DNA of 64,000 nt from Vicinamibacterales bacterium (GCA_958296065.1 CATQHX010000003.1:60066-124065), one strand, 5' to 3'; counted from the first letter of the stretch, positions 8,451-19,153 are shown. Numbers and translations are program-made. The notes: generated by a model not told the origin, from the letters alone.

Positions 8451-11368
8451 GCAACAGGAGCCGAAAGCACCCGGCAAGCCGCGCGAAACCGGCCGGGACC
8501 GGGGGTGAGGACGGCTTCCGGCCCGACAGCGTGCCCCGGCGGCGCGCGGAGCCGAAGCCGCTCGCGAACCCCGTATGGCTCCACCCGAGCGTGTCGGACA
8601 CGCTGCGCGGGTGGCCGCACCTGTACCGGCGGCTGGGGTTGATCCTCGAGCAGCTGGCGGCGCACGGGCGGACCGCGATCGTCAAGGGCTGCGCGCGGCC
8701 GAACCGCGGGTGGCGCCGTTCGCCGCTGGGTGGAGCCAACGGCAACCAGTACTACCTCTGGTGGGGGATAGCCGGCAGTAGCGGACCGGCCGACAACTGC
8801 GGCGCGGGGCCGGGGACGATCGTCGTGCGCGACGTGCGGCACCACGACGACCACAGGCCGCTCTGGGCGGGGCGCAGGCGGGACTACCTGCCGATCGCGC
8901 AGGCGACCGAGATCGACGGCGACATCGCCGAACGGCCGCGCAACAGCCGGCAGGCGGCGTTCGAGACCGACCAGAGCCCGGTGCGGGTGCTCCGGGGACG
9001 CCCCGGCAGCGGCAAGACGACGGCGCTGTGGCGGGCCATCGAGGCCCGCTCGGACGAGAGCGTGCTCTACGTCACCTGGTCGGCGCGGCTGAGACGCAGC
9101 GCCGAGGAGCGGCTCAGAGCATTCGCGCCGGCGGCGAGCCGGATCCGGGCAACCGACTTCCGGACGCTCACCGGCGAGGTCACCGGCGAGGACGTGCGGC
9201 GGATGCCACCCGCCGAGAGCCGCGCGAGACTCGCGGAGGCCATTCAGAGCGCGGTCGGGCACGAGAGGCATCCGTGGAAGGGCCACGAAGGGGCGGTGTA
9301 CGCCGAGGTCCGCGGACGCCTGCTCGGCCGGGGCGTCGACGGGGAGGCAGACAGCGAGGCCGGCGGGAAGCTGGCGGCGCTGCGCCCGGAGGCCTACCGC
9401 CGCCAGCGGGGCCACGAGCAGGGCATCGGCGGCGCGACGGCGAAGGCGCTCCTGCGGGTGTGGGAGAAGGTCCCAGAGACCACCCGCGTCGGGATATTCC
9501 CCGAACTCGCGGCCGCGGCCGCCGCGGCGCGCCTGCTGGCCACCAACGGCCTGCCGCCGGGGATGGAGTTCGACCGCCTCGTCGTCGACGAGGCGCAGGA
9601 CCTGACGCTGACCGAGTTCTGGATGCTGCTCGAGCTGCTGCGCGCATGCCGCCAGCGCACGGGAAAGAGCCCGTGGCTTCTGGTCGCGGGCGACGCCGGC
9701 CAGCGGGTCGAGGCCAGCGGGTTCGAGTGGGGGCGCTACACCGAGCTTCTCAGCAGCCGCTGGCGCAAGCCGGCCACGTTCGACCTGGTGGACCACGTGC
9801 GCTGTCCGGCGCGGATCGCGGCGGTCGTCAACCGGTCGAGCATCTTCTACGCCCTGGTCGACAAGAACCGCCGGCCCGAGAAGCAACAGCGCCAGGAAGA
9901 GACCGAGCACGTCACCGGAACCGCCATCTCGGTGCGCGTGGACGAGAGGGAACAGGCCCGCGACCTCGTCGAGCGGCTCGCCGCACTGGAAGGGACGGCG
10001 GTGATCACCGCAGCACAGGACCCGCCCGCATGGCTGGACGAGAGGCGCCGGAAGCTGGTCCTGACGCCCGCAGAGGCCAAGGGCCTGGAGTACCAGCAGG
10101 TGTGCGTGCTCGATGCCGGGGCCGCGATCGAGAGCTTCAACCGCTCGCAGGACGACGAGCGGACGGCGCTGCGCCAGGAAAGCCGCCGGACCGCGATCGA
10201 CCAGCTGCGCGTGGCGCTGAGCCGGGCCACCGAAACGCTGGCCGTGGTCAACGTGGAACCGACCACCGAGGAGGACCTCGCCACGCTGGCGCTGGTGGGG
10301 GGAACCGGCCGCTACAGGGCCGACGACCTCATCGAGCGCTTCGGCGACCAGACGGCGACGCCGGAAGAGCGGACGAACGAGGCCGTCCGGCGGGCCGAGG
10401 CCGTCGCCGAGGAAGACCCGGAGCGGGCGTGGGAGATCGCCTGCCAGGCGATGGCCGAGATGGGAGAGTCCCACCTGCCGAACGGGGTCGCCGACACCAC
10501 GGTGCGGCGCGCCACGCGCGCGACGGCGATGCGGATGGTGACCCTGCTGTTGACCACGAGCAGGTCGGAGGGCGACAAGGCGCACCTGGAGCGTTCGCTG
10601 CAACTGGCGCTCATGGTCGACGGCGAGGACGGCGGCAGCGAAGACAGCGAGGAGACGACCAGCGAACAGATCATCCGCTCCATAGAGAGTAACGTCGTCG
10701 ACTGCCTGCGGCGGGAATCGCCGGACGACCCGGCGAGGCTGAAGCTGCTCGAGGGCCTCGAAGCACTCAAGGCCAGCGTCCCGCCGGAACGGTACTGGCC
10801 GGACCTGGCCCTGACGCAGATGCAGCAGAGGCTGCGCAAGGGTCTGACCGACGGCGCCCGCGACCCGCGCTCAGCCCGCCACTACTTCCCCGACGACGTC
10901 GAGGACTGGCTGGGAGTCACCGGCTACCAGGGAGACGCCGGGGAGAAGGCCCGGACGCTGTGCGCCACGGCGACGGAGACGCTGATTGACGCCGCCGGGA
11001 TCGAGCTGGAAGGCGCGGCCCGCGAGATGCTGCTGGGCCACGCCGAGGACCTGCTGCAGGCCGGCGGGTGGAACCGGCTGCTGCTCGCGCGGCTCGACGA
11101 GGCCAGGGGGCATACGGCCGAGGCGCAGGCGGGCTACGAACAGCACGGGACGCCGGCCGACATCAGCCGCATCCTGCGCAAGGATGCGCAATGGGAGCAG
11201 GCGGCGGAGCTCGACGGCGAGGACGTGGACCTGAAGTGGCTGCTGAAGGTCGAGGAAGTCGCGGGCAGGAGGCCCGGCGGACTCGACGGGCGGCTGCACG
11301 AGCAAGAACGCCGGCGCCTCGACGAGACGCTCGAGCGGATGCGGAACAGCAACAAAGGTGAGAGGTAA
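8447..11368 (+). CDS. RelE-like domain fused to a UvrD/Rep-type helicase
   Basis: 973 residues from GTG 8447, preceded by GGAGGAGG and overlapping the upstream stop by 4 nt. Residues about 40-150 read [44 protein letters not shown] and [11 protein letters not shown], a pattern reminiscent of the RelE/ParE toxin fold. Then come superfamily-1 helicase motifs: Walker [14 protein letters not shown] (about 183), DEAQD (about 378), [10 protein letters not shown] (about 413), [13 protein letters not shown] (about 543) and [14 protein letters not shown] (about 587). The last 350 residues are helical and acidic, of unknown role. Likely acts on DNA or RNA ends as an ATP-driven translocase. Defence function is an inference from the coupled small gene and the island setting; the toxin-like fold needs structural proof. 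Confidence 0.8.
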   Translation: MSNRSRKHPASRAKPAGTGGEDGFRPDSVPRRRAEPKPLANPVWLHPSVSDTLRGWPHLYRRLGLILEQLAAHGRTAIVKGCARPNRGWRRSPLGGANGNQYYLWWGIAGSSGPADNCGAGPGTIVVRDVRHHDDHRPLWAGRRRDYLPIAQATEIDGDIAERPRNSRQAAFETDQSPVRVLRGRPGSGKTTALWRAIEARSDESVLYVTWSARLRRSAEERLRAFAPAASRIRATDFRTLTGEVTGEDVRRMPPAESRARLAEAIQSAVGHERHPWKGHEGAVYAEVRGRLLGRGVDGEADSEAGGKLAALRPEAYRRQRGHEQGIGGATAKALLRVWEKVPETTRVGIFPELAAAAAAARLLATNGLPPGMEFDRLVVDEAQDLTLTEFWMLLELLRACRQRTGKSPWLLVAGDAGQRVEASGFEWGRYTELLSSRWRKPATFDLVDHVRCPARIAAVVNRSSIFYALVDKNRRPEKQQRQEETEHVTGTAISVRVDEREQARDLVERLAALEGTAVITAAQDPPAWLDERRRKLVLTPAEAKGLEYQQVCVLDAGAAIESFNRSQDDERTALRQESRRTAIDQLRVALSRATETLAVVNVEPTTEEDLATLALVGGTGRYRADDLIERFGDQTATPEERTNEAVRRAEAVAEEDPERAWEIACQAMAEMGESHLPNGVADTTVRRATRATAMRMVTLLLTTSRSEGDKAHLERSLQLALMVDGEDGGSEDSEETTSEQIIRSIESNVVDCLRRESPDDPARLKLLEGLEALKASVPPERYWPDLALTQMQQRLRKGLTDGARDPRSARHYFPDDVEDWLGVTGYQGDAGEKARTLCATATETLIDAAGIELEGAAREMLLGHAEDLLQAGGWNRLLLARLDEARGHTAEAQAGYEQHGTPADISRILRKDAQWEQAAELDGEDVDLKWLLKVEEVAGRRPGGLDGRLHEQERRRLDETLERMRNSNKGER

Positions 11369-11436
11369 GGATCCGGGCAGGGGAGACCCAGGGAGTTCTC
11401 CAGGGAGTACGACGCCCGAGGGACAAGCCCGCCGCA

Positions 11437-12012
11437 GGCCTCGGCGCGTAGCCGACGCCCCCGGCTTCTTCGCGTCGGTCGAGAATCCGCGGAAACGAAG
11501 CGCCGGCATCGGTCGAGGCCTGCAGCTCCTGGTCGACGTGGACGTCGGCTACCTGCGCCTCGGCCAGTCGCTGTCGACCCTCTCGGGCGGCGAAGCGCAG
11601 CGCCTCAAGCTCGCCTCCGAGCTGACCCGGACCGGCAACGTCTACGTCATGGACGAGCCGACCACCGGCCTCCACCCGGCCGACATCGACCGGCTGCTCA
11701 CCATCGTCGACCGGCTCATCGCGGGCGGCAACACGGTGGTCGTCATCGAGCACAACCTCGATGTCATCGCCGCCGCCGACTGGATCGTGGACCTGGGACC
11801 CGAAGGTGGGAAAGGACGGCGGCGCCATTGTCGCCGAGGGCACGCCAGAGACTATCGCCGCTCACCACGCGACCAGCCATACCGGCCGCTATCTGAAGGA
11901 ACGCCTGACCGAACATCCCGATCGAACCACCGCCATCCCCTCGGCGTCGTCGTCCATCCGGATGCCTGGCGGCGGCGACCGAGCTTCGGCGTTCCCGTCC
12001 GGCGTCCGATAA
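11437..12012 (+). pseudogene. uvrA: UvrA-like ABC ATPase, C-terminal piece, frameshifted
   Basis: Reads [40 protein letters not shown], then Walker [21 protein letters not shown] and [20 protein letters not shown]. Near 11805 the frame shifts and continues [20 protein letters not shown] to ...GRYLKERL. This is the second nucleotide-binding half of UvrA without its Walker A and zinc-hook region. It matches the half missing from the 4328-5685 remnant, so one uvrA-like gene was probably split and partly deleted when the 5.7-kb block carrying hicBA and the helicase operon arrived. Confidence 0.85.
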
Positions 12013-12084
12013 CGCCGAGTTCAGATTAACGAGGTCGGGGGCCCGTGTTCACGCGGATCCGCACCGGAAATCGACTCCGCGGCG

Positions 12085-12200
12085 TGAGCACGGAAACCGC
12101 CGCGAGACCGCGGCCGCTCCGCCTGACTCAGGCCAGTATCGGCGACACGCTGCACGGACGGCAGTAGTGCCGGGGTGGTCATCGTCGTGGGTAAGCCGCG
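12085..12200 (+). pseudogene. Decayed second copy of the 3484 gene
   Basis: Reads STETAARPRPLRLTQASIGD then hits a stop after TLHGRQ; DNA similarity to 3484-3600 continues beyond the stop with small indels (GGGTGGTCATCGTC against GGGTGGCGATCGTC). The two copies flank the two uvrA halves. Confidence 0.65.
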
Positions 12201-12214
12201 CCGCATCCAATCCG

Positions 12215-13264
12215 TCAATGCACCGGCCCTCCCTGCTCGCGTGCTTCCTCACGCCTCGCCCGCAAGAGCCGCCAGGGATAGTCGGTCCCGTGTCCGTGCA
12301 GTTCCCGGCGGACGACAATTTCCTTGGACAGCGCATCGTCGATTCCGGCGCGTACTGCGTTCCGCTTCTCGATGAGCGCGTGCCGGCGGGGCACATCCTG
12401 CTCCCAGAGCAGCTCCTCGACCGGTGCGAGTGCCGCGGCCCGTTCCGCCATCACCCGAGGGTGGGTGTGCAGCCAGCGGAGAAAGTCGGTGGCCTCGCCG
12501 TTTTCCTCCCAGCGCTTCGACCAGTGCTCCTCATAGTCGTACGCGCCTTCGTAGTCGTGGAGGTTGCTTCCGAGCCATAGAGGCATCGGTTCGGGGGACA
12601 GGGTGCCCGTCAGATGCTCGGCGATGTACGGGTTCTCGATCCCGGCATGGCGCAGCGTGGTCGCCGCGTCGACGTACTTCTCGTCCTCGAACTGCGCCAG
12701 CCCGAGTTCGTAGCGCATGGCCGGGTTCTCGCCGGCGGTTTCCGCCAGCGCCTTCATGCTCTGCCGGCGGCGGCCGGCCCGCAGCAGCGTCGGTCCAAGG
12801 ACGTAGCGGATCCCCTGGTTGTCGTTCGGGTTCCACTCGAGGAGCTTCCGGAGCACCGGGATCGCGTCGTCGTAGCGTTGCTGGCCGACGAGTTCGAGTC
12901 CCCAGGCCGCCACGGTCCGCAGGAACGTGCGGTTGTCCAGGATGCTCCAGGGGAGCGGTCCCTTGAAGCTCTTCGGCAGCACCGCCATGCATCGGATGTA
13001 AGCGCGCTTGTAGTCGCGCGCGCTATCGGCATGTTCGTCGAGCTCGGAATGCAGCGCGGCGCGCAGCAGCAACCCTTCGAGCCAGTCCGGACTGGCCGTC
13101 AGGGCCTCGGTCAGTCGCGTGATGGCGTCCTGGTGACTCAACGTTCCGTTGTCAAGGCCGTCTTCCAACTCGTACTGCAACTCCCGATGTTTCTTGGCCT
13201 CCGGCGCGAACACCATCCAGCTGTCGATGCGCCACGCAACCTGAAGGCTCTCCGGATTGCTCAT
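12215..13264 (-). CDS. TPR-like repeat protein, 349 aa
   Basis: Starts MSNPESLQVAWRIDSWMVFA at ATG 13264, with GAGAGGAAAG upstream. Helical repeats spaced about 34 residues apart (LTEALTASPDWLEGLLLRAA, AIPVLRKLLEWNPNDNQGIR, YELGLAQFEDEKYVDAATTL) match tetratricopeptide units. It then has MPLWLGSNLHDYEGAYDYEE and ends with a basic tail. Soluble, no signal peptide. TPR proteins are scaffolds; the partner cannot be read from the sequence. The tail ELHGHGTDYPWRLL may belong to an ST7-like or other uncharacterised family. Complete and apparently functional. Confidence 0.75.
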   Translation of the reverse strand: MSNPESLQVAWRIDSWMVFAPEAKKHRELQYELEDGLDNGTLSHQDAITRLTEALTASPDWLEGLLLRAALHSELDEHADSARDYKRAYIRCMAVLPKSFKGPLPWSILDNRTFLRTVAAWGLELVGQQRYDDAIPVLRKLLEWNPNDNQGIRYVLGPTLLRAGRRRQSMKALAETAGENPAMRYELGLAQFEDEKYVDAATTLRHAGIENPYIAEHLTGTLSPEPMPLWLGSNLHDYEGAYDYEEHWSKRWEENGEATDFLRWLHTHPRVMAERAAALAPVEELLWEQDVPRRHALIEKRNAVRAGIDDALSKEIVVRRELHGHGTDYPWRLLRARREEAREQGGPVH

Positions 13265-13490
13265 GCTCGGCTCTTTCCTCTCACCTGCCAGTGCGCACAC
13301 GCCGGGTAATCAGTCGATGATCAGGTAACGGTCGGGCGTCGATGGCGCCAGGGGTCCGCCTGCTCCAGCACCGCAGCACAGCGCAGCACGGTCGCCTCGT
13401 CGCCCGGTCGCGCAACTTGCCCTGGGGTGCTGCTGATGGTCGGGCCGCTGCTGGTCACTCGCCGGCTCAGCCAACGTGTCCGATCGGTGG

Positions 13491-13745
13491 TCACGGCGCT
13501 GGTGGTGAGAGACGGCCTCTGATCGTCTTCACGACCAAGCCGATACCAGCCCCGATGCCTCCCCAGATCAATCCGCCCACAGCGCACAATGGCGCCGCTC
13601 CGGGGCCGCCCGAATCATCCGCCGCGACGACAATGCCGACGATGCAACCGGCGAATGCCCCCGCGACCACGCCAATGAGTATAGGCCTGCCTCCCTGCCG
13701 TGCGGGTTTCGGTTCGTCCGGTGCTGGTGCCGTTGGCTCCTGCAA
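13491..13745 (-). CDS. Small glycine-rich two-helix membrane protein, 84 aa
   Basis: MQEPTAPAPDEPKPARQGGR precedes two hydrophobic stretches, ILIGVVAGAFAGCIVGIVVA and LCAVGGLIWGGIGAGIGLVV, joined by a short acidic loop, then a basic tail IRGRLSPPAP. The GxxxG-rich helices suggest tight packing as in glycine-zipper proteins. No catalytic residues, no recognised family. Confidence 0.55.
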   Translation of the reverse strand: MQEPTAPAPDEPKPARQGGRPILIGVVAGAFAGCIVGIVVAADDSGGPGAAPLCAVGGLIWGGIGAGIGLVVKTIRGRLSPPAP

Positions 13746-15141
13746 CGTCCAGACCTCGACCTTGGCCGATAGCGGCCGACCGTTGAACGTGAGGCTGAAC
13801 TACTATGCCGTCCCGACTAGCGCCCAGGCCCCTCGCGGCTTCGTACGGCGTCTTGAGTGGATTTGGCTCACGACCTTGCGTCGACGGTCACAGAAGACAC
13901 GGATGACGATAGTTCATGTAAGGCGCCTCGCAGCGATATATTGGCCCCCCGTGAGGGTTCGGCACCCTTGGCCTGACACGCGGTTTGCCGTCAACCACCC
14001 GAGGTAGGAGCCGTATGCGTTAGCGCGCACGTACGGATCTGCGCGGGGGGACCGGGGTAACCCGGTTCCCTACCGCAACCCACCACGGCGGCGCTCAGGC
14101 GCGCGTGGGTCGTTGCCGGGTTTTCGTTGGAGAAGTGGCGTTCGTGCGTCATCGGCGTTTCTTGCGGGACGGCCGCCGGTCGTGTCCCCGCTCGGGCCGG
14201 CGGGTCCGTGACGGAGGGATTGGCATCACGTCTCCGGTCCGGTCCGTCCGGGTCTGCCGTCACGGTCGGCGGCGGTGACGAGTGTGTGCGACGCGGGACG
14301 CTCGGCCCGGTTGGCTCGACGCGCTCTGTTGCGTGGCGCAGGGTGGGTCATGCCCGGTCCTGCGGGCGTTCCGCGCGCGGCGGCCGGTCCTCGTGCAGCG
14401 AGCGTCCAGGCTGCTCGGCGTTGCGAGTACCATGGGGCAGTCGGCTGCTTTCTGCCGCATGATGCCGAGGATGATGTGTGGGATGGTTTCGGGGCGCTGC
14501 GGATGCGGCCGCGGATCATGCTGGTCGGGCTGCCGGCGCGGGGCCGCCGGCGGCGGCAGTCGGCGCAGGTGTTCACGGGACGTTTTCCGGCTGTCGGATC
14601 GGCGCGTTGCGTCGGGAGGCCGGAGGGTGTTTTCGGGGCGGACTTTCGCTTTTGAAAACTCTGGACTGTGTCCAATTCCGGATGATGTTCTGGAAATGAA
14701 AGAGCAAGTAGAAATTGCACCGGACCTGGTGCATTTGCCGATCGTCATTATATTGACACCCTATGGATGTGGGTTTTCGGCCTTGTCGGTCGTCTACAGG
14801 TTGAATCCATGGAGTCAATCCAAGGAATTGGAATCGGCAAGTAGAAAAAGCGAAAATATGACGAATATATAGCGCAGGCACGTGGGCCACGTGCATACAT
14901 TTTCGCCTCCTTGCGACACCCGTTTCTGAGCCTGTTTCAGGCTGGCGCTGTCACGCCATCCGCGGGCGCGACCGTTGCGCCGGGACGGGTGCGCGATGGC
15001 GAGTTCCATCGCGGGCAGATTCGTGACGGGATCGCGCTGGAACAGGGTGTCCCGCTGGGGACTGGGCAGCGCATCCGGCGGGGAGCACGCGATGACTGCT
15101 CTTCGTTGGCGTGGCCTTGCACGGTTACGCTCGCCAGCGTT
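13746..15141. other. About 1.4 kb without a supported gene
   Basis: All frames look like composition artefacts. Between about 14640 and 14880 the sequence is noticeably more AT-rich than its surroundings (for example the TATATTGACACC stretch near 14750), which may be a foreign insertion or a promoter region, but no product is supported. Confidence 0.35.
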
Positions 15142-15924
15142 ATGGCTGACCTCGTAATCGTCGAATCGCCCGGGAAGACGCGCAAGATCAACCAGATCCT
15201 CGGGTCTGGCTACGTGGTGCGGGCCTCGCTCGGGCACGTGCGTGACCTGCCGCAGCCGAAGCGCGACGGGGCGCTCGGCGGGCAAGCCGCGGCAGCAGAC
15301 CGCCCTGGGGCTGGACATCGAGGGCGGCTGGAAGCCGACCTGGGAGATCATCGACTCGAAGGCGAAGGTCGTCCGCGAGCTGCGCAGCATCGGCCGCGGC
15401 GGCGGCGTCTGGCTGGCCACCGACCTCGACCGCGAGGGAGAGGCGATCGCGTGGCACCTGCGGGACCTGCTGGGCGGGTCCGAGGACCGCTTCCGCCGGG
15501 TCACCTTCTCGGAGCTCACCCCGGCGGCGGTGCGTGCCGCGTTCGAGCGTCCGCGCGGGATCGACTACGACCTGGTGCGCGCCCAGCAGGCGCGCCGGTT
15601 CCTCGACCGGGTGGTCGGTTCACGGTGTCGCCGCTACTGAGCCGGCGGCTGCGCGCGGGACTCTCGGCGGGCCGGGTGCAGTCGGCCGCGCTGGCGATCC
15701 TGGCGGCGCGCGACGAGAAGATCCGGGTCTTCGCGCCGGAGGAGTTCTTCGGCGTCGACGTGCTGCTGGCCGTCGACGGGGCCGAGCCGGTCCGGGCGTC
15801 GGTGGTCGATTCCGGCGGCGCGGTCCTTCGCCTCGCCGAACGCGTCGAGGCGGATGCGCTGGCGGCGCACCTTCGGTCGGTGGCGGTGACCCTGGACGAC
15901 GTGGAGCAGAAGGACGCGTCGTAA
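15142..15924 (+). pseudogene. topA: DNA topoisomerase I, N-terminal part, frameshifted
   Basis: Reads MADLVIVESPGKTRKINQIL and SLGHVRDLPQP, the TOPRIM start of type IA topoisomerases. After a frameshift near 15280 it gives LDIEGGWKPTWEIIDSKAKV and LATDLDREGEAIAWHLRDLL with the metal-binding D-x-D-x-x-G-E. A second shift near 15620 leads to LSRRLRAGLSAGRVQSAALA. It ends about 260 residues in, before the active-site tyrosine of the family (near residue 320 in E. coli). Not functional; probably a leftover second topA copy from a plasmid or island. Confidence 0.85.
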
Positions 15925-15933
15925 ACCATGAAT

Positions 15934-16059
15934 ACTGGCGCCAGGGAGGGGATCGAACCCACACGGCCCTTACGGGCCACGGGATCACTGTCCCAAGGCG
16001 CCGGCCGGAGGCCTCGCGTGCTCATGAAGCTGTAAGAGGGCGGTCCGAGAGACGCCAGT
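15934..16059 (-). other. tRNA-like structured element, decayed
   Basis: The minus strand begins ACTGGCGTC and ends GGCGCCAGT, which pair over 9 bp. Near the 3' end GTGGGTTCGATCCC matches a tRNA T-arm, preceded by GGCCCGTAAGGGCC, a hairpin like a class II variable arm. I could not place a D-arm and anticodon arm at legal distances, and 126 nt is too long for a tRNA. Candidates: a decayed tRNA, a former attachment site, or an unrelated palindrome. Confidence 0.3.
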
Positions 16060-16246
16060 GATCTAAACGTCGTGCCATGAGGAAAAGCTGATCGAGGTGG
16101 CGCTGCCGCTCGACGCGATCAACGCGGCGTCGGCGCGTGAGAAGTCGATTCGCCACGGCCATCCGTCGACGCTGCAACGGAGCGACATTCTCCGAGCAGA
16201 GGTGGTAGAGCGCGAGCATCGAGTGGGTCTTGCCGCCCCCGAAGTT
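16022..16246 (-). pseudogene. ATP-binding protein fragment (DUF499-like P-loop)
   Basis: The minus frame reads [20 protein letters not shown], a Walker A of the G-G-G-K-T-H-S/T type seen in DUF499 ATPases of restriction- and defence-linked operons, then decays into [20 protein letters not shown]. Only this segment survives. The family call rests on one motif. Confidence 0.4.
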
Positions 16247-16552
16247 GCGCGTTCAGCAGCTACGGACGCCTCTCAGCCAATTCTGGCAGAGAAGCAACTG
16301 CTGCGTCAGTCTGCGGAGCCGTCGTCACCGGGCCAGCTCTCCGTCGTCCGGGGCGGGGCGCGCTCCCCTGCGCGGTGACGAACGTTCCTGGGTACGAGCG
16401 ACGCTCAGCATCAGGGACATGCTGTAGTTGCCCTCGTGGCAGGCGGCCGCGTAGATCGGACCTGGATCCAGGGTGAAGGGGGAGGCCACGGTCCAGACCC
16501 ACTCGCCGCTTCGCTCGCGCCAGCAGGTACGGGCAGAGTGCTGCCGGGAGCT

Positions 16553-18427
16553 CTACTCGCCGCAATGGCGACCCCAGAGCGCTTCCGCGCGGTCCAGGAG
16601 GTACCCGACGCGACCGTCGTCAGCGGCGTCGGTCCTGCCGGAGAGGCCCGTCCGCCAGCGGTGCGGCAGCAGGGCCTCGCCATGCAGGGCACCCACGGCT
16701 GCGCCCACGATGGCGGCGACGGTGTCGTTGTCCTTGGTGTCGTTGACGGCGCGAACGATCGCTTCTTCCGGATCGTCGCCGTACCGCGTCAAGATGAACA
16801 GCACCGTCGGCACGGTCTCGAGTAGATAGGCACCCGAATACCAAGCGTTCCCCGCCTGGAGGACGGACTCTTGCCGGGCAGCCCGAACCGGAACTTGTTC
16901 CTGCACGAAGCGCCAGACAGGTCCGCAGTAGCCGACACACTCGCCTCCGCGTAGCGCGTACCGCGTGTCGTCGCCCTCCACACCGCGCGCGAGGTCCGCG
17001 TAGCGGCCCGCCCACCATTCCGGAGTCGGCGGTCTATCGCGGGCAAGGAGCTCACCCAACATGCCGGCGAACGCCACACAGGCGCCGATCGAACCTGAAT
17101 CGTTGTGCGTAACCGCCGCGCAGAGGGCGGCGTCGCTCCAGAACGTCGGATCCGCCATCGCGAGATGGGCGACCGTCACCGGCGCTATCCGCATGAGGGC
17201 GCCGTTCCCCGCGGACTTCGCCGACGCCTCCCACCACGGCAATCCGGCGTGCATGCCGGCCTGGAACTCCCGTACTGCGCTTCCAATCCCGAAGATCCGA
17301 CGCGAGGCGAACACGCGCGCCAGCCCTTCGGGGTGCAGTCCGCGGCACTCGATCAGGTGTTCCAGCGTCCAGAAGGCAAGTTGGGTGTCGTCCGACGGGA
17401 GCCCGACCGTCCGATCCTCCGCATGCCGATTCGGCAGATAGTCCCGAATCTCTCCGAATCGTCGCCGCCGCCGCGCCGGAAGCTGGCCCTCGGACGTGTT
17501 GCCCAGAGCATCACCGATGGCAAGGCCGAGCATCATGCCGCGCACCCGGCTCCAGGAGACCGATCCGACTCCGAACGGGGCGGGCTGCTCGAAGAGATCG
17601 CCCAGCGTACACGAGAGTCGCCCGGCGGCGACGAGTTCGTGCAGCAGCGAGCGGTTGTCGTCGGGGTCGCGCGCGTCCCCCGGGCGTACTTCGGCCTCCT
17701 TCCTGCCTGCGAAGAACCCCTTCTTCCTGCGCAGCCTCTCTCCGCGCGCCGCGCCCCGATACTCGCGCACCGCCCGATTGAAGCTCCCGAAGGCCGCGTG
17801 GACACCCTGCTTGTCCGCGCGGAAGTCCTGGACGGAGCCGTCGTCGAGCCCCAGTCGCCCGGCTTCGGCGTAGCTGTCCTGGTTCGCGCCCATGAAGACG
17901 AAGGTCCAACCGCCCCGCTTCCGCTCGGTGATCACGTCGAAGAGCCTCTGCCGGGTCCAGCGATGGGACGCATTCTCCAGGCCGTCGGTGAACACGGCGA
18001 TGATGTGGTCCTCCTCGCCATCGAGCCCTTTCAGGCGAGCGTCCGCACGCTCGACGAGGCGACCGAGAGCGTCCAGCAGCGGAGTGGCGCCGCGGGGCCG
18101 GTACCGCTCCACGGTCAGGTCGGGAACCTCCTGGACGGGGACAGCGTCGTGCACGACTTCGAAGGGGTCCTCGCTGTCGAACTGGACGAGGGTCAGGGTG
18201 CACTCGCCTGGTTTCTCGCGCTGCTCGACTACGAATCGGTTGAAGCCGCCGACCACATCGCTCTCCAGGCCGTCCATGGATCCCGAGCGGTCGATGAGAA
18301 ACGAGACGTGGACGGGCGCCGCACGCGGCTCCATGGGTCCGCCGATAGCCGGCGAGGGTGGCGTGTCCGGAGTTGCCCGATGACCGGCAGGTTGCGGCTT
18401 GCGACTGCTGTCCATGATGACTCCCAT
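16553..18427 (-). CDS. vWA domain fused to an ADP-ribosylglycohydrolase
   Basis: 624 residues from ATG 18427 (AGGA about 12 nt upstream). N-terminal half: vWA domain with MIDAS residues in HVSFLIDRSGSMDGLE, a conserved T in RPRGATPLLDALG and D in IAVFTDGLENA. C-terminal half: ADP-ribosylglycohydrolase (DraG/ARH) domain with MMLGLAIGDALG, LPSDDTQLAFWTLEHL, SAGNGALMRIAPV, HNDSGSIGACVAF and the dinuclear-metal motif VNDTKDNDTVAAIVGAAV. The enzyme would remove ADP-ribose from a protein or nucleic acid, while the vWA part binds a partner through a metal ion. Stands alone, no obvious operon; complete. A role in stress or phage response is plausible but not shown. Confidence 0.9.
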   Translation of the reverse strand: MGVIMDSSRKPQPAGHRATPDTPPSPAIGGPMEPRAAPVHVSFLIDRSGSMDGLESDVVGGFNRFVVEQREKPGECTLTLVQFDSEDPFEVVHDAVPVQEVPDLTVERYRPRGATPLLDALGRLVERADARLKGLDGEEDHIIAVFTDGLENASHRWTRQRLFDVITERKRGGWTFVFMGANQDSYAEAGRLGLDDGSVQDFRADKQGVHAAFGSFNRAVREYRGAARGERLRRKKGFFAGRKEAEVRPGDARDPDDNRSLLHELVAAGRLSCTLGDLFEQPAPFGVGSVSWSRVRGMMLGLAIGDALGNTSEGQLPARRRRRFGEIRDYLPNRHAEDRTVGLPSDDTQLAFWTLEHLIECRGLHPEGLARVFASRRIFGIGSAVREFQAGMHAGLPWWEASAKSAGNGALMRIAPVTVAHLAMADPTFWSDAALCAAVTHNDSGSIGACVAFAGMLGELLARDRPPTPEWWAGRYADLARGVEGDDTRYALRGGECVGYCGPVWRFVQEQVPVRAARQESVLQAGNAWYSGAYLLETVPTVLFILTRYGDDPEEAIVRAVNDTKDNDTVAAIVGAAVGALHGEALLPHRWRTGLSGRTDAADDGRVGYLLDRAEALWGRHCGE

Positions 18428-18469
18428 GCGTCTGTGTCCTGACGCACCCGATGACCGGTTACCGGGCAA

Positions 18470-19153
18470 CTCGTGCGGGGACTCGTCCTCAGCCCGAGGT
18501 TAGCCGGTTAGCCGGGCAGACGACGTCGAAGACGTCGACGCCGAGTCGCGCTACCCGTTGCCAGTCTCTGAGAACCTGTGCGTCTGCGTCGGGGGCGACC
18601 GGGACACTCGATTCGTCACATTCGTCACCGCCAAGCTCGCGAGCAGCATAGCCGCTGGCGGCGACAGATCATGACAGGAGGCTGAACGCCGAGAGGCGCG
18701 ATCCCTCGAGTTCGCCAACCGAGGTCGGCAACTCAACGCCGTCGTCGCGAACGGACCCGCTCGCGATTTCGTACAACTGCTCATTCGATCGGGGCAACTG
18801 ACCGTCGGAGTCGGTCGCCGCGGCCGGTCGGCGCCGGTCGGCGAAACAATCAGCCTGCGTGGGTCCGGGGCAGCGATTCGCAACCTTGCGTGCATCAGAG
18901 GATGATCTACTGCTGCGTCCGATAACGGCTCTTCGGCAACCCGATTCGGGCCAGCGTTTACAGGGGGGTCCGATCCGGGAGTCGTGATTATGCCGACCCC
19001 CCGGTCCCAGGCCGGTGGCCGCCGCCGCGACGGCAGCGATGCTGGGCACGCCTCGCACGCCAGGATCCAGACTGAGGGATCGGCCTCGTGACGGCCGATC
19101 CGTGCACCGAACTCTCCCAACGGACTTCCTCCGGTTCCCCCCCGTTCCCACTT
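18470..19153. other. Region without a supported gene
   Basis: Only overlapping frames with no domain. No hairpin with a T-run was noticed. Confidence 0.3.

Noticed and set aside
8306..10603. Long minus-strand ORF (765 aa) antisense to the helicase
   Set aside because: Its translation is a composition artefact opposite a gene with all SF1 helicase motifs, and it has no domain of its own.
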